From Paracyclopina nana (taxonomy: Eukaryota; Arthropoda; Copepoda; Cyclopoida; Cyclopettidae), in the NCBI GenBank assembly GCA_019096065.1, contig JAGUCH010000006.1:2562001-2626000 (forward strand): a DNA stretch of 64,000 bases. The letters run 5' to 3'. Below are positions 1-14,115 of this stretch, in pieces (within the stretch, counting starts at the first letter, position 1; each line of letters opens with the position of its first letter). The translations under genes and the position numbers were made by a program. The notes beneath the pieces were generated by a model. It was not told the origin of the DNA. It saw nothing but the letters and a program-made list of their open reading frames with translations, and did not search any database.

Positions 1-1
1 T

Positions 2-790
<789 letters not shown>

Positions 791-3230
791 GACGAAAGAA
801 TATTGTTGGAAATAGTATATACCATATATAAAATAGAATACAACAACCGAACTTCTTTCTCGCTAATCGTCCAGATGAGCCTCCTTTTTGTGGGAGCTGC
901 CAGCCCTCCATCCACCACCATCAGTATTAGTAGTATAGTGATGTGTGCATAAGAAAAGTTTGTTGTAGCTTCTGGAGCAACAATTGCTCCGAAAGAAAGT
1001 TTGAATGAATGGAATGAATGAATGAATGGCTTGCGGCAGCTCAAGCTATCAAAAAACCATTTATATCGGCAAGATGCCAAGAAGGTCAAATTTATGGATG
1101 GCTGACTTTTTATTGCATATAGCAGCCAAGAACTGCTTGAATGGTACATTATGGGTACTGCTACCACGACTACACTATATTAATGATCCCAGCATCAATA
1201 AATCGGCCCCTTTTCCTCCCCGACCGAAACATGCGTTTGACAACAAGGCTCACAAAAATATGCCCGCATGTCCGGAGCTACTAGCATCGTTCAAAGATGA
1301 ATGGCATTTCTGCAGACTTGCCCGAAAAACGATCATTGATTCATGCTAAACACTCCCAAGAATTTTCCGAAGGTGTGTTTTGTGTCGATTAGTCACCCTC
1401 GGAGAATGAATGAGTCTGCCTTGTGCTTATTAGCATTTTTCATGCATGAAAACTGCCAGCAGCTCCATTGTGTGATGATAAGAGCGGTAGACCACTACCA
1501 CTGCCACCAAAAAAGGCTTTTTTCCTTCTAGGTGACTTTGGCCGCCTTTGCCGCCGCCTTCGCCATAAAATTAGCGTTCTCCCATAAAATTAAATGCCCG
1601 TCCTTCTTATCGTTCGATTCATTCGCACCTGTTAAGTAGGTTACGCCGTGGCGTGTGATAAAGTGGGGAAATTAGCAGCCGCACTGGGGCTTCTTTTCAT
1701 TCATTGTTTCTGGCCTCTAGATGAATGCGCCAAATAGGGAAGCTTAGCATAGCAGTAAACTAAACGAGCGAGGGTAGGGCCATCGCCTATTCATGATAGT
1801 GATGGACCTTCTCATTTGATTTGGTCCGTTTGCCGCACTATATAGCTATATCCGACCATGTAGCAGCGCAGAAGTTGGCTTTCTTGTTTCAATTAGGGGA
1901 GAAAGCCAAGGGCTCTTGAAGTTTTCTTCTTATTAGTTCCAAGAGCTCGCGCAGGGTTCTTCCCGTCCTGTCTTCTGTTCCTCTCGCGAGCAAACTTTGA
2001 GATGCCGGTGCGGTGGATGTGTCGGGTTTGCGTCACTGTCATGACGTCATACACTCCTCCACAACAGGCCGATACTGCAAAGAAGGTTCCCTTGATCCGA
2101 CATGTCCGGAGGTTTTTGTGGCAACCACGCCAAATTGTAGGCAGCATTTTTAAGCCCTCCTTGACGACGGTTCCGAAGCAATTTCTGCCTCCTTCCGAAC
2201 AACAAAAACAACACGTAGCAAGACTACGCGACGTGATTTACGTCATGCCCATCTCTCGGAAAAGGCTCATTTATGGAATGAATGCCGAGGGAAAACATAT
2301 GGGACGTGAGCAAAAGACATTACGGTGATTCACTAGAGCCCCAAAGGCCGTTTTATCGAGTCTCCAGCTTGCGCGTTCCTGCAACTATACACACAAGATA
2401 AGCCATGCAGGATTTGCTCCAAAAAGGGCGAAACTGGAGTAACAAGTTTTTCTTCTTCCAACTTTGGGAATGATGTCATCGATTGCGGAGTCCTTGAGTT
2501 GGTAAACAATTCATCGGCGCGATGATCGGTGGCAGGTGGAATATCTGCGGAGAGAATGCGGGATATCATGATTGTGGTGGCTGTTGCCGCGGTATGGTAA
2601 AGGCCTTTGTTTGAATCGGAAGGCTGTGGATGTGAATTGTGAATGGAGGAGTATGCGTACACACACACACACACACCAAGAAGAAGTTGAATGGCGGTTG
2701 CTCGAGAGTGTATATAGCAGTGATGCTGTAGATAAAGCGGGAGCAGCTATGGCTTTGGAGATGCGCAGAAAGCTGAGCTCGCGCTTCTTCTTCCACGACT
2801 GATGCTGCCATTCATTCGCTAGCCCCAAACCGTGAATGACCTCGTAACGCTCGGTTCAAGCGAGCTGCTGCTGCAATCAATGCCGTTGACAAGAACCAGT
2901 TCGCCCCCAGACTCCGTCATATCATAACGTCATCCGTCGAACCATATCACTCATACATACATATTCCATATATGCGGCTGTTGTTGAGTGCATGCTTTCA
3001 AATGTGACATATCTTCTGCCCGACACATATCCTCGACACCGCCAGCTCCTTCATCTCTGAGGCAAGTAAAGCTCCTCGGGGAAATCTACTTGGTATATGC
3101 ATATCCTAATTGCCGTTTCCTCTTTGCAGTTTGTCGTGCTCCGCTACCATGATAGCATAATGCATCCTGATCAGCTTTCAATTAGAGGGCCGCGCTAACT
3201 CTCGTAATAAGGAATCCCGAAGCAAACGAC
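791..3230. other. Noncoding interval between AMPK alpha and the secreted-protein gene
   Basis: No supportable gene. It holds the AMPK 3' UTR, a short GAAT-type tandem run near 1003..1028, an AC dinucleotide run at 2660..2677 and a perfect CRE palindrome at 2042..2049. The short open frames on both strands lack protein-like composition and splice partners. The downstream part, 2000..3200, is probably 5' flank or untranslated exon of the gene starting at 3231. Confidence 0.6.
2042..2049. promoter_or_regulatory. CRE-type palindrome TGACGTCA
   Basis: Perfect 8-bp cyclic-AMP response element about 1.2 kb upstream of the ATG at 3231. Only the motif is seen; binding by CREB/ATF is inference, and such sites occur by chance. 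Confidence 0.25.
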
Positions 3231-5189
3231 ATGCGCGCTTTCCACCCTCTTTTCCTTTTGCTCAATTCCTGGACGTGCCTGGTGATGGGGCGGCTGCCCT
3301 ACGTTCGGTCGTCCGGCTACTACAGCCCCTTCCCACCCAAAGACAACGAGGGGGTCACCAGCTACGCGTTCGCTCCCCTCGAGGACGTCAAGTCGAGGGC
3401 GACGCGCGACCTCGCGTGGCGCGAGTTCACCTCCTTCCTCAATGGCGACGAGGAGCCCAACTGCGCCGACCTCAGGCGCATGTGGCGGTTGGCCAGACAA
3501 CTGCAGCAAAAAGCCATCGACAGCAACGAGATACCACAAGAGATGCACCCATTCGAGTCAGCTTTCACCAAAGAACAGCCAACCGACCACCAGTCAGCAC
3601 AATCAGGTATATCATGCTGCTATCATCATCATCCGCATTTAACATACCGAATTATCCATGCAGCCCAAGAAAGAGGGGCGTTTTCGTCCTCGGAGGTCGA
3701 GGCCCCCGACGAACAGCCTCACCGGCAGAGCTCGACGAAGCAGAACCGGGACTCTGCGCAACCGAGAGATGGGGAAGGTAGCCACGTGTACGGCGTGGTG
3801 AAAACTCACGCGCCCCAGGTTCGAGACCCCACCAAAGAAATCCTCAGCGGCCTTCTGAGGTCGCGAGGTTCGGGCGGATCGAGCCTGAGGCCATTCGGCA
3901 GGGTCCACGAGCACACACGACCTGAGGACGAGCCTTCACCCTCGCAAATGGACGTGCTCCAGCGCGAGCTCTACGGGCGACCGCGCGCGCCGTACGAGCC
4001 CGAAAAAGAGTCGTTCGGGACGGTGCACAGGTTCAGTCCGGGCGCGCAGCCGCTCACCCCGTTCGACGCGGTGAGGTCGATACTGGCTCGAGAAGAGGGC
4101 CAAGCCGTGAACGAGGAGAGCAAAAACGCGTTCGACCGCATCCGGGAGAAGCTCATGAACACACGGGCCCGCGATCGCGTCAGGGCTGAGCGTCAGCGCG
4201 GCTTCCGAAAGAAGGGCTCAAAAAAGCGCAGGAGAAACGTAAGTGCCCAAAATGTTTATCATACTTCTGGTTGATTTCGCCGCGGCGTGGAGACAATCTC
4301 TTGCTTCCCATATGCTTTCACAAAACCAAACAGTTGTCCTCCTACTCTCTTCTTCCACTCGTGATCATATCCTTATCCGCCCACGCACTTTCGCGCCAGC
4401 GATATCTTCTTCGTGGGCGGATCAAAGGCTTTGGGCGCAAAAAAGTGTAATTTTGCTCAACCGCTGGCGGCATGTAGGCTGCTATTGCGACTGCAGCGCA
4501 TTTCCGCACCGATTACTACGAATATGATATGCTATATCTTTATTGTTCCAAAAGGCTGAAGAGATTGCCCTGATTAAAGAGCGATTACTGAATGACTACA
4601 TCAATATTTTGCCCACTTCCAATGATGATGGCGAGGTAATTCGAGCATGCTGTGCTTTTTTGTAATAGTGTGAAAGCTTTAGCGTTTCCTGAACAACTCA
4701 AGGGGAAGAGAGCAACCATAAAAAGGCTTTGATTGGCATCAAATTCATGAATGCGGCAAAGACTCTTGTATCACGCCAACAAGCATGAAACGAACTTAAA
4801 ATGGTTTCAACACTTCTTTTTCGCTTTGGACGGTTTCTATGATGAAGCTCTTCAGCCCCTTGAGGTTTACCGCTCTTTTTATTTACTTTTTCTCAGTGAG
4901 CCTCGTTGGTTTTTTTTTTACCCCGATCGTATGTGACTGTTGATTACGGTTATTCAAAAGACCTTGCTTGCTTTTTGGTATATCCTTGTTACGTTTTTGT
5001 GTTGACAATTCATAACTCTATAATTCAATAAGTGAGCGTTTGCTTTCTTTTTAGAAGAAACTCCGCCGCCAAAAAAACAGCAAAAACATCGCCAATCAGC
5101 ACAAGCAAAACAAGACACATAGGAAAAACTGGAGAATTGCACGAGAGAAGATGCGTGAGCAAAACCTTCTACTTAAAAAACTGGGCTAA
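3231..5189 (+). CDS. Predicted secreted basic protein, possible prohormone-like precursor
   Basis: Exons 3231..3606, 3664..4238, 4555..4635 and 5055..5189 give a 388-aa protein with consistent phases. The first intron is 57 nt, a multiple of three, so the frame stays open across it and a single long ORF is misleading. The N-terminus MRAFHPLFLLLNSWTCLVMG is a plausible signal peptide. It is followed by a compact conserved-looking block (residues about 21-105) with CADLRRMWRLARQ and AIDSNEIP, then a polar low-complexity middle, then a strongly basic tail containing KKGSKKRRR and KKLRRQKN, ending LLLKKLG. Multiple dibasic sites suggest proteolytic processing. The C..LR.MWR....NEIP pattern recalls insect neuropeptide-like precursors, but I cannot name the family. 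The last two exons are small and are supported only by phase, splice sites and similar basic composition. Confidence 0.7.
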
Positions 5190-6083
5190 AAACGATAGAT
5201 TTCTATTGTTTCCCATGCCAGAACAGCATCAAGATCTCCGATCAAGTGAATACAAATACTATCTACGCAGTGACAGCGGAAAAAAGTATTTTAAATTGTC
5301 AGTGTTATCAACTGTATCATTAGACATGTACGTGTTATGATTATTGCCATGAAATGTCATATATCTCCTCAGTATTATAATTATGACGTACGAGTACAAG
5401 AACAAGCGTTCGCCACCCCCCGGAAAAATATCATATCTCGATTCCTCCCCATAAAACTACAAAATACGAGCCTTCAACTGATTATTACCAGAATTTCCGG
5501 CTTTCAAAAGAACACACAGCCATTCATTGCATGCTTTAAGTTTTTCGTCCTGTATAAGGTACTTCGCTTTCAGACAAATGTTTCATCAACCAAGCTTTCA
5601 AACGAAATCCCAACTGAATTGATCGGGCTAGCTGCAACTTGTATTTTTCCATATTTACTTGAAATCATCGTACTAAAAATATATGCACACTATATATTGT
5701 ATGAGTCAGAGAGCATCAATGCCTTCCCAAGTTAACTTTCATGTGAATATATATGCCAACAGCCCATATCAAAAAATTGTACAATAGGCTTTCTCTCCTT
5801 CTACTAATCTACTACAGCAACATCAAATATTATTTATTCAAGTATATATATACACATCATGATGAAAAATACTATCTCTATATATAGATCAACACGTTGT
5901 TTATATTGCTTTACAAATGCAACCATGAGGCTTGAAAAGAACTCCATATCAGTTGTCACGATTCGATGTATTATTACTTCTATGGCCACAAAAACAACCA
6001 ACCTTAATAAACGATAATCTACATAAATTGCATGGCCCAAGTTTATTTCTTTTGTTCGTAAGTACGTAGAAGAAGCATTTTTT
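5190..6083. other. Noncoding interval, AT-rich 3' flanks
   Basis: Convergent 3' regions of the secreted-protein gene (+) and the discoidin-domain gene (-). A TTTATT at 6042..6047 is AATAAA on the minus strand, 37 nt past the minus-strand stop at 6084, and is the likely polyadenylation signal of that gene. I see no gene in this stretch. Confidence 0.6.
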
Positions 6084-9000
6084 CTAGACAGTCTCGCAGC
6101 ACGTTTTCCACTTTACAAGCAGCGTTGCGTCATCCCAAATGCCGTCAAAATTGCCTTTGATTAATTTATCATTGCCCCAGATGACAGGAGTGACATCTTT
6201 GCTCGCTTTTCCCGGCACACTGACTGCAGGCTCAATATCATCGGGCAGACTAGCCTCGCTAGATAGCTCGACGTCTTTGCAGTTGTAGCTGGACATAACA
6301 GCTACTCCTTTCGTATCCCTGAAATACATCCTGCCAGTACTAGCGCTAAAGCCAATGATGTGCCCTATGTAGCGTGGCAACTCTGAAAAACAATGAAGAA
6401 CTATAAAACTGAAATATCAAGCCATCGGGTTTTCAAAAACGGTTTTTTTAATGACACAGCCTCAATTTCCTTTCATGAAAAGTGGCTTTAAACCAAGCTA
6501 GGATCCTGATTTTAAATTACATCCTGTGCTGTGCTTTCGAATGATTGATTTTATGGCAACACGAGGACTAACGATATTGATAACGAGTAGTTTGCTAGTA
6601 GTGCATGTGACGAAATGCTTACCGCTTGGTTCGCGCACGCGAGCTCTCAATTTTGACCCGTATGCCTACAACATAAACAAAAAAGTACCTGACCACGTGT
6701 TGGTCCCTCCACTCAGTCGATCAGAACAGTAGCAAAACATGCCTGTTCTGTAAGGATTCAAATCGCAAAAGTAAACAATTCTTTTGACGATTGGAGTGGC
6801 AGTGGTGTCAACAGCAAAATGGCGGTAAGCTTTGGGATCATCTGCCAAAATTGTCTTCATTGGAGGAGTGTAACTGGCGCAAGTGAAATCAGCTGGTAAA
6901 TCGTCAGTGAGACATCCGAAGAATTTGATGCTGGAAAAAGAGCCAGGTTTTTTCATGTGGAGGCTGATTTTAAAAATTCCCTACCCAAATACACCAATGG
7001 CTGACGCATCTGGGTTGTTCATGTCGGGTGTGACCGTGATCTTGACGTATCTCGCCTCAACAGCTTTGGCCAAAGCTATCGTTTTGTCCACAGGTAAGTC
7101 CTTTTCTGTGACAAAGTTGAAGTAGGGAGGGGAGTTGGATACCTCAATTTTAGCCTTCAGAACCTGTCTGAAGGTTTTTTGCGCAATCACTCCTGCATCA
7201 GGAGAAGTGATTTTGACCCTGTTCAACCTGGCCACGACCAGAAAATCGAATACCAAGTACTCATTCCACCCCTTGCCGGTTCTGAGTGCAGGTGACCACA
7301 CTAAAAATAGCAAAATGTTGGCCTTCGCCAGCGTATCAATGGGAGCTGCAAAAATTACCTCCAGTTGTCGTCAGAGCATTAAAGGGACTGCTATTACTGT
7401 CCAACTGTGAGCTGGCTGTGACTTGACATGGATTGCTGATAGGGATCAGATCGTAGCACTCTGAAAACATACATAATACGAGCACTTATTACAGGAGCTA
7501 ACAATAACTGCAGAATCAAATTCGTTGTCATTAAGTTGGAGCTACTAGGCAAGGCATTTCTTGGAAGACATACTATATATAGAGCACAAGTAATTTTCCG
7601 CAGTGTGCTTTCCAGAGCTATCTACTAATTAGTAATTTACCCGGAGCTGATGAAATGAATGGGGCGGCCGTCATGCTTCCACAACCAACATATGTTGTTG
7701 GCGAGGCTGGCCAAGAGTTGAAGATACTCTGTAAGCAAACTGGATGCATGGCAATTGCTGTTTGAGCATCGCCTGAGCCTACAGGCCGCTCTTTGTTGGG
7801 ATCCACTGTCAGGGTGAAATTGAGGCTGATGATGTCCGGAAATAGAATGCCACCCACGAACTCAAAGTCGGTCACTGAAAGCTCAGTTGAGCTCCCCAAA
7901 ATAACCTGCAACAGCCATTCGCGAATTGATTTCAAGCCAACAGTAGGAAATTGATTGCTATTTGCGACCATTTTTACCTTATCTGTAGACACACTGGCAA
8001 CAGAGTAATTTGCGGAGAATGTATTTTGGCCCACAATGTATCGCACGTAGGTTGGCGTAATCACCCTTATTTTGCCAGGAGAACCTTCGGCCTTGGAATC
8101 GTTTGCGTGGTAAATTGTAGAAGTGAATGACACGATTGACCTACAGAAACAAGGCTAATTGGTGCAACTCGTGGGAGGTATGCAATTTGGGCTATTTTTA
8201 CATACCCAGCATCGTAAATAGTATCTTCGGCCTCAGTTTGATTGACTTCAACCACAATATTTCCTCGTTCAAGCAGAATTCGATCGGTTGCAGTGAGTGC
8301 AGCTCTCGTAACGTTCACTTTTTGCGAAGCTATGTTTGAAAAGGAATTTTGATTAGGATGCCTTTGGCAGATTTTAATGTATCTTTTTATTTAATACCGA
8401 CTACAATGGTGTCGCCAAATGTAATGGCGAAATACACCTCAAATTGGCTCCCGTGCACCGTCAGTGGATGGTCACTCAGTTGCACTTCAACCTAAAAAGA
8501 AATACAGCTTTTGTGATGTATTCCTACGTCATAGTGAAATGAGGCTAATTAACAAACAGATTTTGGTATTTTTGGCTCATTTTTCTCCCAATTCGTAGCC
8601 CAAAATCCAAATCAGGTACTCGAAAAAAATCAGACTTCTCGTGATGTAGGCTTTTTTTATTGGCTTACCTGCAGAGCAAACTCGTTATCTTCTGGTATCT
8701 CTCCTCCCCATTGAGTTGTGTATCCAGCGTTGATCACGTATCCCAAGTCTACTGTTACACTGTCCATCTATACAGTGGAAAAAAGTAAACAGCGCTTGAG
8801 AGCTTGATGAAGCTTTCTATCTAAGATTTTCACCCACAGACATGAAGGTAGATACATTTCCCGTCTGCCCAAATACAGCTGGAAAGTTTCTGCGAAGATC
8901 GATGTGAGGCTCCATACAGAGGACATTTTTACCCTCGCATTCATCAAACTTGACATCTGTCGCATGAAGAATGGGCCTCTTGTCGAAAGATGGCATCAGG

Positions 9001-12000
9001 AAAGAAACCTACGCAAAAGTAGAATAGAAAGGCCAACAGAAGGTTGCTTTTTTTCCGAGAAACTTTACCTGGGCCGGAGATATGGCTTGCCCCGGAATTT
9101 GCACAATGAAAGGCAGCCAAAGTTTTTCACCCACCGTAATGTTGACTCCGTAGAGGTTTTCCGGCGGAATTTTGACCTAAATGTGAAGCAACTGCTGAAA
9201 AGCTCTATTTCGCTTACGAATAATTATAATTTACTTGGACATCTTCTGGAGTCAGAGGTGTGGGTGTGACAACGCTTGCATCGTAGTCGGCAACCTAATA
9301 CATTACATTCTCCATTTTAAAATTACATGGTCATGCAGCTATTAAAAGTGTTCTTACGTTCATAGTGATTTCTACCGCAGCGTCTGCATTCGCCTGATCC
9401 ACTGTGGTGACTACAAGGGTCAAATCTGACCCAGTTGGAAATGAATCTTTCACCCTGAAAGCCATGTCAATCGAGAGCTGAAATTCAAACGATTTGAGCG
9501 ATTACTACCAAACTACTAGCAGCTTCTTTCTGTGGCCTTTTGTTTTTGTATTGTACTTTCCATTATGGGCTCTCTTTTTCCCATTAAGCTCTCATACCTT
9601 GCTCTCCTCATCTAGTGGAGAATAATCCAGGAAACACATGTTGTTGATAACCAAGGTATATCCTTTGTACACCGTTTCGCTACATGATAGACACGTGCAA
9701 TAGATGCGTTGTTGAGGGCTTAATAGTATAGTTACTCATTCGTGTTGACTTTCATTGAGGCCGAGTCATTTTTGAGAGATCTCTCCACATCCTCTCCCCA
9801 AGCATGAATACAAGGCAGATTATTTCCAGCACTCACAATGGCTGCTGAGCAAAAGTCTATTTGCTTGGCAGCATCATCAAAAGCTTTGTTCTCGAATGTG
9901 ATCCTGAATGAATTGTAGTAGCCCTTGGGGATTTTGAAGTTGAATCTCAGCAATTTGGCCATGCCTTTGTTCACAGTTGCTTTCGTCCCGATCAAGGCCT
10001 CCCAGCCCAAAAAGGTAGGAGCTTCCCTGCCTTCAAGCTACAATTGGCATAATAATTATCGTGCTCAAATAATCGTGCATGACTGCAAGTATCGCTTACA
10101 TCCAGTTTGATGGAGCCGCCAGCGGGATAAACGTTGACTGATGTGCTACCACTCAATAATGAAGTGCCATAATCAACTTTCCACCCCACGGACCTCGTAG
10201 AATTCGTGGAAACAGCTGAAAGCGAGGATACAGAAAAAGACAGGAAGATACCTTATGTAACGCACGTACTTTGGTATTGGAAAAAGGCGACCAATTGTAT
10301 CGAGTCGTCATCAGGTGTGAGGTCGGTGACCAAACTCTCCCTACCCCAATTTGTCAAGTGCTGCAGCGAAAATGTGGCATCAAAATAGCAGAGAATGAAT
10401 GATATGCACATAAAAATATCCTTACCGAAAAAGAAAGGACTACATCAGTGTTTTCTGCGTAGTCTGTTCCAGAAAATCCCCAGACTGAGTTTTCCGCTCC
10501 ACTTGGTGTATCATCTGGCATTTGTGTGCAAGGAAAATTCCCTCCTATGTGAGTTACCACGAGTTTGCAGACCTGCATAAAATAGGGGAAAAAATACACT
10601 TAATAGTATTGAAGACGCATTGCAAATAGTAAGCCTGAGTGAAAAATCGTACCCTGAAGTTGATGCCAGGTGACAAAGTGATGACGTATTTGCCCACAGA
10701 CAAAGGCTGAGGCTTGAGGATATATTTGATGAAAAACGAATCGCCGACAGACATAACCGCGTCTTCCAACTTGGATACGTAAGGATAGTCCGTGAAGAAC
10801 GGCACAACGACATCTATAACAATACAGAGTTGTAGCTGTATTCTCGTATGAATACAGCAAAATTACTTGAGACAGACTTGACAGAGTCTGTAAAAACAGA
10901 GTTTTTCACAGTAAAGTCTCCCGTAGTGACCCAAACGGAATCTTCATCAACGCGAATTCCAGCACTGATGGACAGAGATGCTGCAAAGATGATGATGATG
11001 GTGCTGTAATCATCCTATTGGCGTGGCCATAAATTCTTACTATCTGTCACGATGGATGGGCTCGGTGTCAGCTCAAAGATAATGTTGGCTCTGAATTGGT
11101 TGTCTTCTGGCTGACGTCCATCTCTGTTAATAGGACAAGTTGGGCCAAGCTCAAGTGTAGCCCAGTCATTCATTTCACGAGTATCTGATGTCTTGTTGTA
11201 GATCACTTCTCCAGTCTCCTCGATGGAATCGATGCACGGTAAGTTTCTTCCAACCTTTTAAATTTAAAGATTAATTTAAGTTAAGGTTTTTAATTTTAGG
11301 CTTACGTACATCGTAAACTTTAATCTTGCAGACTCTGGGAGCGAAAGCTGTCACATCAAAATCTGGTACAGCTTCAATACCCAAGTCAATTCTTCCGGTT
11401 CCAGCTGCAAAAAAAGTGTGCTTACATGCGTGAAAAAAAATCGTTCAAATGGTATAGCTAGTACAGGGAACAGTGACTATGAGGTCCATTGCAACTTGTC
11501 CAAACAAGTAAAGATTGTTGCTCAGGAGTTCGTTCACCGAGTACTCTTCAATGGCCACAGTGATATTTGCAGTTCCTGGCTGTAAGAAGATTGGTTTACT
11601 CATTGAACTCAAGTATTGACATCAATAGTGAAAGCTTACATTTGCTACCACAGTGAACTGTGGCAGGGTCACTGCTGTACCTCCAACTGAGAGTAAAGTG
11701 GGTGTGTAGGAGCCAGGAGCAATTGTAGGGATTGTATTCACTGCAACTTCCAAAATAAGTACTGTATCTGTGGCTGCTGGGTTAAAGACTGCCCCAAAGT
11801 CAACCTGAAAAAATCAATCTATGCATACTAGTGCACTTTTCGGCTTTATAAGATCGCACCAAGATTTTGGCGCCATCCTGCCTCTGAGCAAGCCAGACAG
11901 GAGTGACGTAAGCGACAGTGCCAGTGGTTGCAATCCTAACATTTCCAGCTGGGAAATCGGTACCTCCTTCGAATATTACATCCAAATTTATCCATGCTCC

Positions 12001-14115
12001 TGCTGTGACCGTCACAGCTACCGAATAGACAACTCCATCACCAGCTAAAATATCGCCTTCATTGGCCAGAGTAGCCTAGAAAAAATTGGATTTTCAAAAA
12101 AAGGGGTCAATATCTAATATTTTTTTTTTTAAATACTAATTTGCTTACATCAGCTGAGCTAGGAGCAGAAGGAGTGCCTGCGTCTGCAACGCCAGAAATT
12201 GTGAATGTATGGATGGCTGTCCACAATTTATTCTCGCCAATTTCAAGCCCAAAAGCCACGTCGCGTATCATACCATCATAAATTTGCTCAGAGTTGAGTA
12301 CCTACAACGTGAAAAAAGCCTCTGTTTTTTGGGAGATGCACTTTATGCTTGGCTTCGAGAAAGTGCTGCTTTTTTGAGGTTACGTAAAGTTCAGCTTAGA
12401 GACAAAAGTATTTGAAAAGTCAATTGAAGCCGGCTTAATGGCTTCTTCTTTTAAAAGTTCATTCAACTATATTTTTAACATCAATGAATACGGACTAGTC
12501 AATTGAGCGTTACTCTTAGATTTGGCTTAATTTATGGATAAGAAAATGTTCAGCCATTCAAAAGCTAAATAGAAAATTTCAAGGGCCAAAAATAGGCTCA
12601 AACCTGTATTGGTACGTGGAATGTGATTTTGTTAGCTACATCAGCTACAGCTCGTGATCCTATTAAAGAGGCAGGATTTGAACATTAACAAGTGGTGACA
12701 GAATAAATAAGCTTTGCTCATAATTACCATCAAAATTAAGTAATCCAGGATATCTCAAAGTATATTTGGAGTTGGACGCGCCACTTGTCGATAACGTAGG
12801 TGTTCCTTCCCACAACGTGGGCTCAGAACATGAAAAACTTGTACCAAGAGTGTAAGTAATTTCACCAAAGTGGAACACATCCTGATAAAAAGTCATCTCC
12901 TCAGAAACTAATTTCAAAAGCTATTTTACAAAAATACCCCATATCCAAGAGGTTGATTGGCCGTCAAAACAATATCAGCCATTGGAGAAGTGATGTAAGC
13001 TTCGATATCAATCAAAAATGCTTCGCCTTTCTTCAATGTGTCAGCCAAATCTCCAGCCACAGCTACACTGGCATCAAAAAGCTACAAAAAAAGATAACTT
13101 TGATTCATGACCTTTAAAAGTAGACACGATTTTAAAATGGCATTACCGTTCCTGATAGCGAGGCTTGAACTTCAGCTTGGCCTACCCAGACGTAAGCTTC
13201 TTCGCTGTATTCGATACCAGCAGATATGTAGTATTTATTTCCACTCTGAAAATGAAAAATACTTTAGTTTCAATATGGCAACACTTATGATCAAATGATT
13301 TAGCATACAGCAACTTCAGGTAAAGGAACAAGCATGGCCTCAAACAGAATCACAATTTTATTCAAGTCACCAGAATCTTCAGCAGTTGTGGTCACGCTGT
13401 CCCAAGTCAATACAGCTTTTTCAACCTGTAAAATACAAATTTTAATTTCTACACAAGGAACTATTTTAAAAAAAGAGTTTGCATTGCTCACCACGCTGTC
13501 ATAGTTCAATTTCTTGATGTTTTCATATGTTGGTCCTGACGCAAATTGCACATTACTTCCAACCGATTCTTGCCTAGCTGAGCAAATCATGAAACCACCA
13601 ACTCCAGTCAAAGGATCAAAACCGAAAATTTCCATCCGAACGGTTTGGGCAATGGTGATTTTGGGCAGATCGATGACAATCTTGAAATGGAACGTGTCAC
13701 CAATGTCAGCGCTTCCATCAGAAGGCTCTGACAGCTCAGTCATATTTAACGTCACCATGTCCATAGTTTGCCCTAACTTTTATTTTTCGGAGAAAGCACC
13801 AATTTTATTTAGGGCCGCTTCATTTTAATTTTTGCAGTATCTTACAGCTCGTTTCACTCGGGCCGATCTTTTGATATGCTTAACTACAGATACTTCCACT
13901 GAGGTCTCCATTGAAGATCCTCTATTAAGAGACAGTAACCCGGAGTGGCCCCCGATATTTGGGTCCAATGCAATCGAAGATGATTCCAATCCATCTACAG
14001 TAAAACAAGAAGTTGAAGGGATAAGTTCCAAAGACACAAAATACTCACTTAGTAAATTTGACCCTGTCAGTAAAATAACTATAAATAAAAATTGGCAATT
14101 CCTGAAATGCTTCAT
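6084..14115 (-). CDS. Large secreted multi-module protein with C-terminal F5/8 type C (discoidin) domain
   Basis: I placed 34 exons: 14049-14115, 13846-13994, 13492-13776, 13309-13425, 13147-13245, 12938-13081, 12728-12881, 12604-12659, 12149-12301, 11860-12075, 11640-11804, 11465-11579, 11310-11404, 11041-11254, 10867-10980, 10653-10813, 10426-10572, 10270-10360, 10100-10215, 9736-10037, 9598-9679, 9358-9477, 9235-9294, 9069-9176, 8838-9008, 8669-8767, 8398-8491, 8206-8329, 7978-8140, 7641-7905, 7359-7460, 6985-7300, 6689-6930, 6084-6382. They sum to 1,735 codons. The protein starts with a signal peptide (MKHFRNCQFLFIVILLTGSN). Next come about eight beta-rich modules of roughly 165 aa, recognisable by GDTFHFKI / GDGVVYSV / GDSFFIKY and by GRNLPCI / GGNFPCT / GNNLPCI. 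A discoidin domain follows at about residues 1416-1565 (VTASSQLDSNSSPFNAL, then RYVKITVTP), then a cysteine-containing tail without a membrane anchor. An extracellular adhesion or matrix role is inference. The modules resemble DUF11-like repeats, but I do not recognise the family. A few exon ends may be off. Confidence 0.8.

Noticed and set aside
6526-6732. 68-aa plus-strand ORF starting with a hydrophobic stretch
   Set aside because: It lies across an intron and exon of the minus-strand discoidin gene, and has no splice partners or motif.
6696-6737. Possible 43-nt extra exon of the discoidin gene just past 6689 on the minus strand
   Set aside because: Including it breaks the phase into the last exon; direct joining of 6689 to 6382 keeps the frame.
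7346-7358. Apparent 13-nt intron in the discoidin gene
   Set aside because: Too short to splice; using the acceptor at 7301 gives a 58-nt intron and a proper discoidin sequence.
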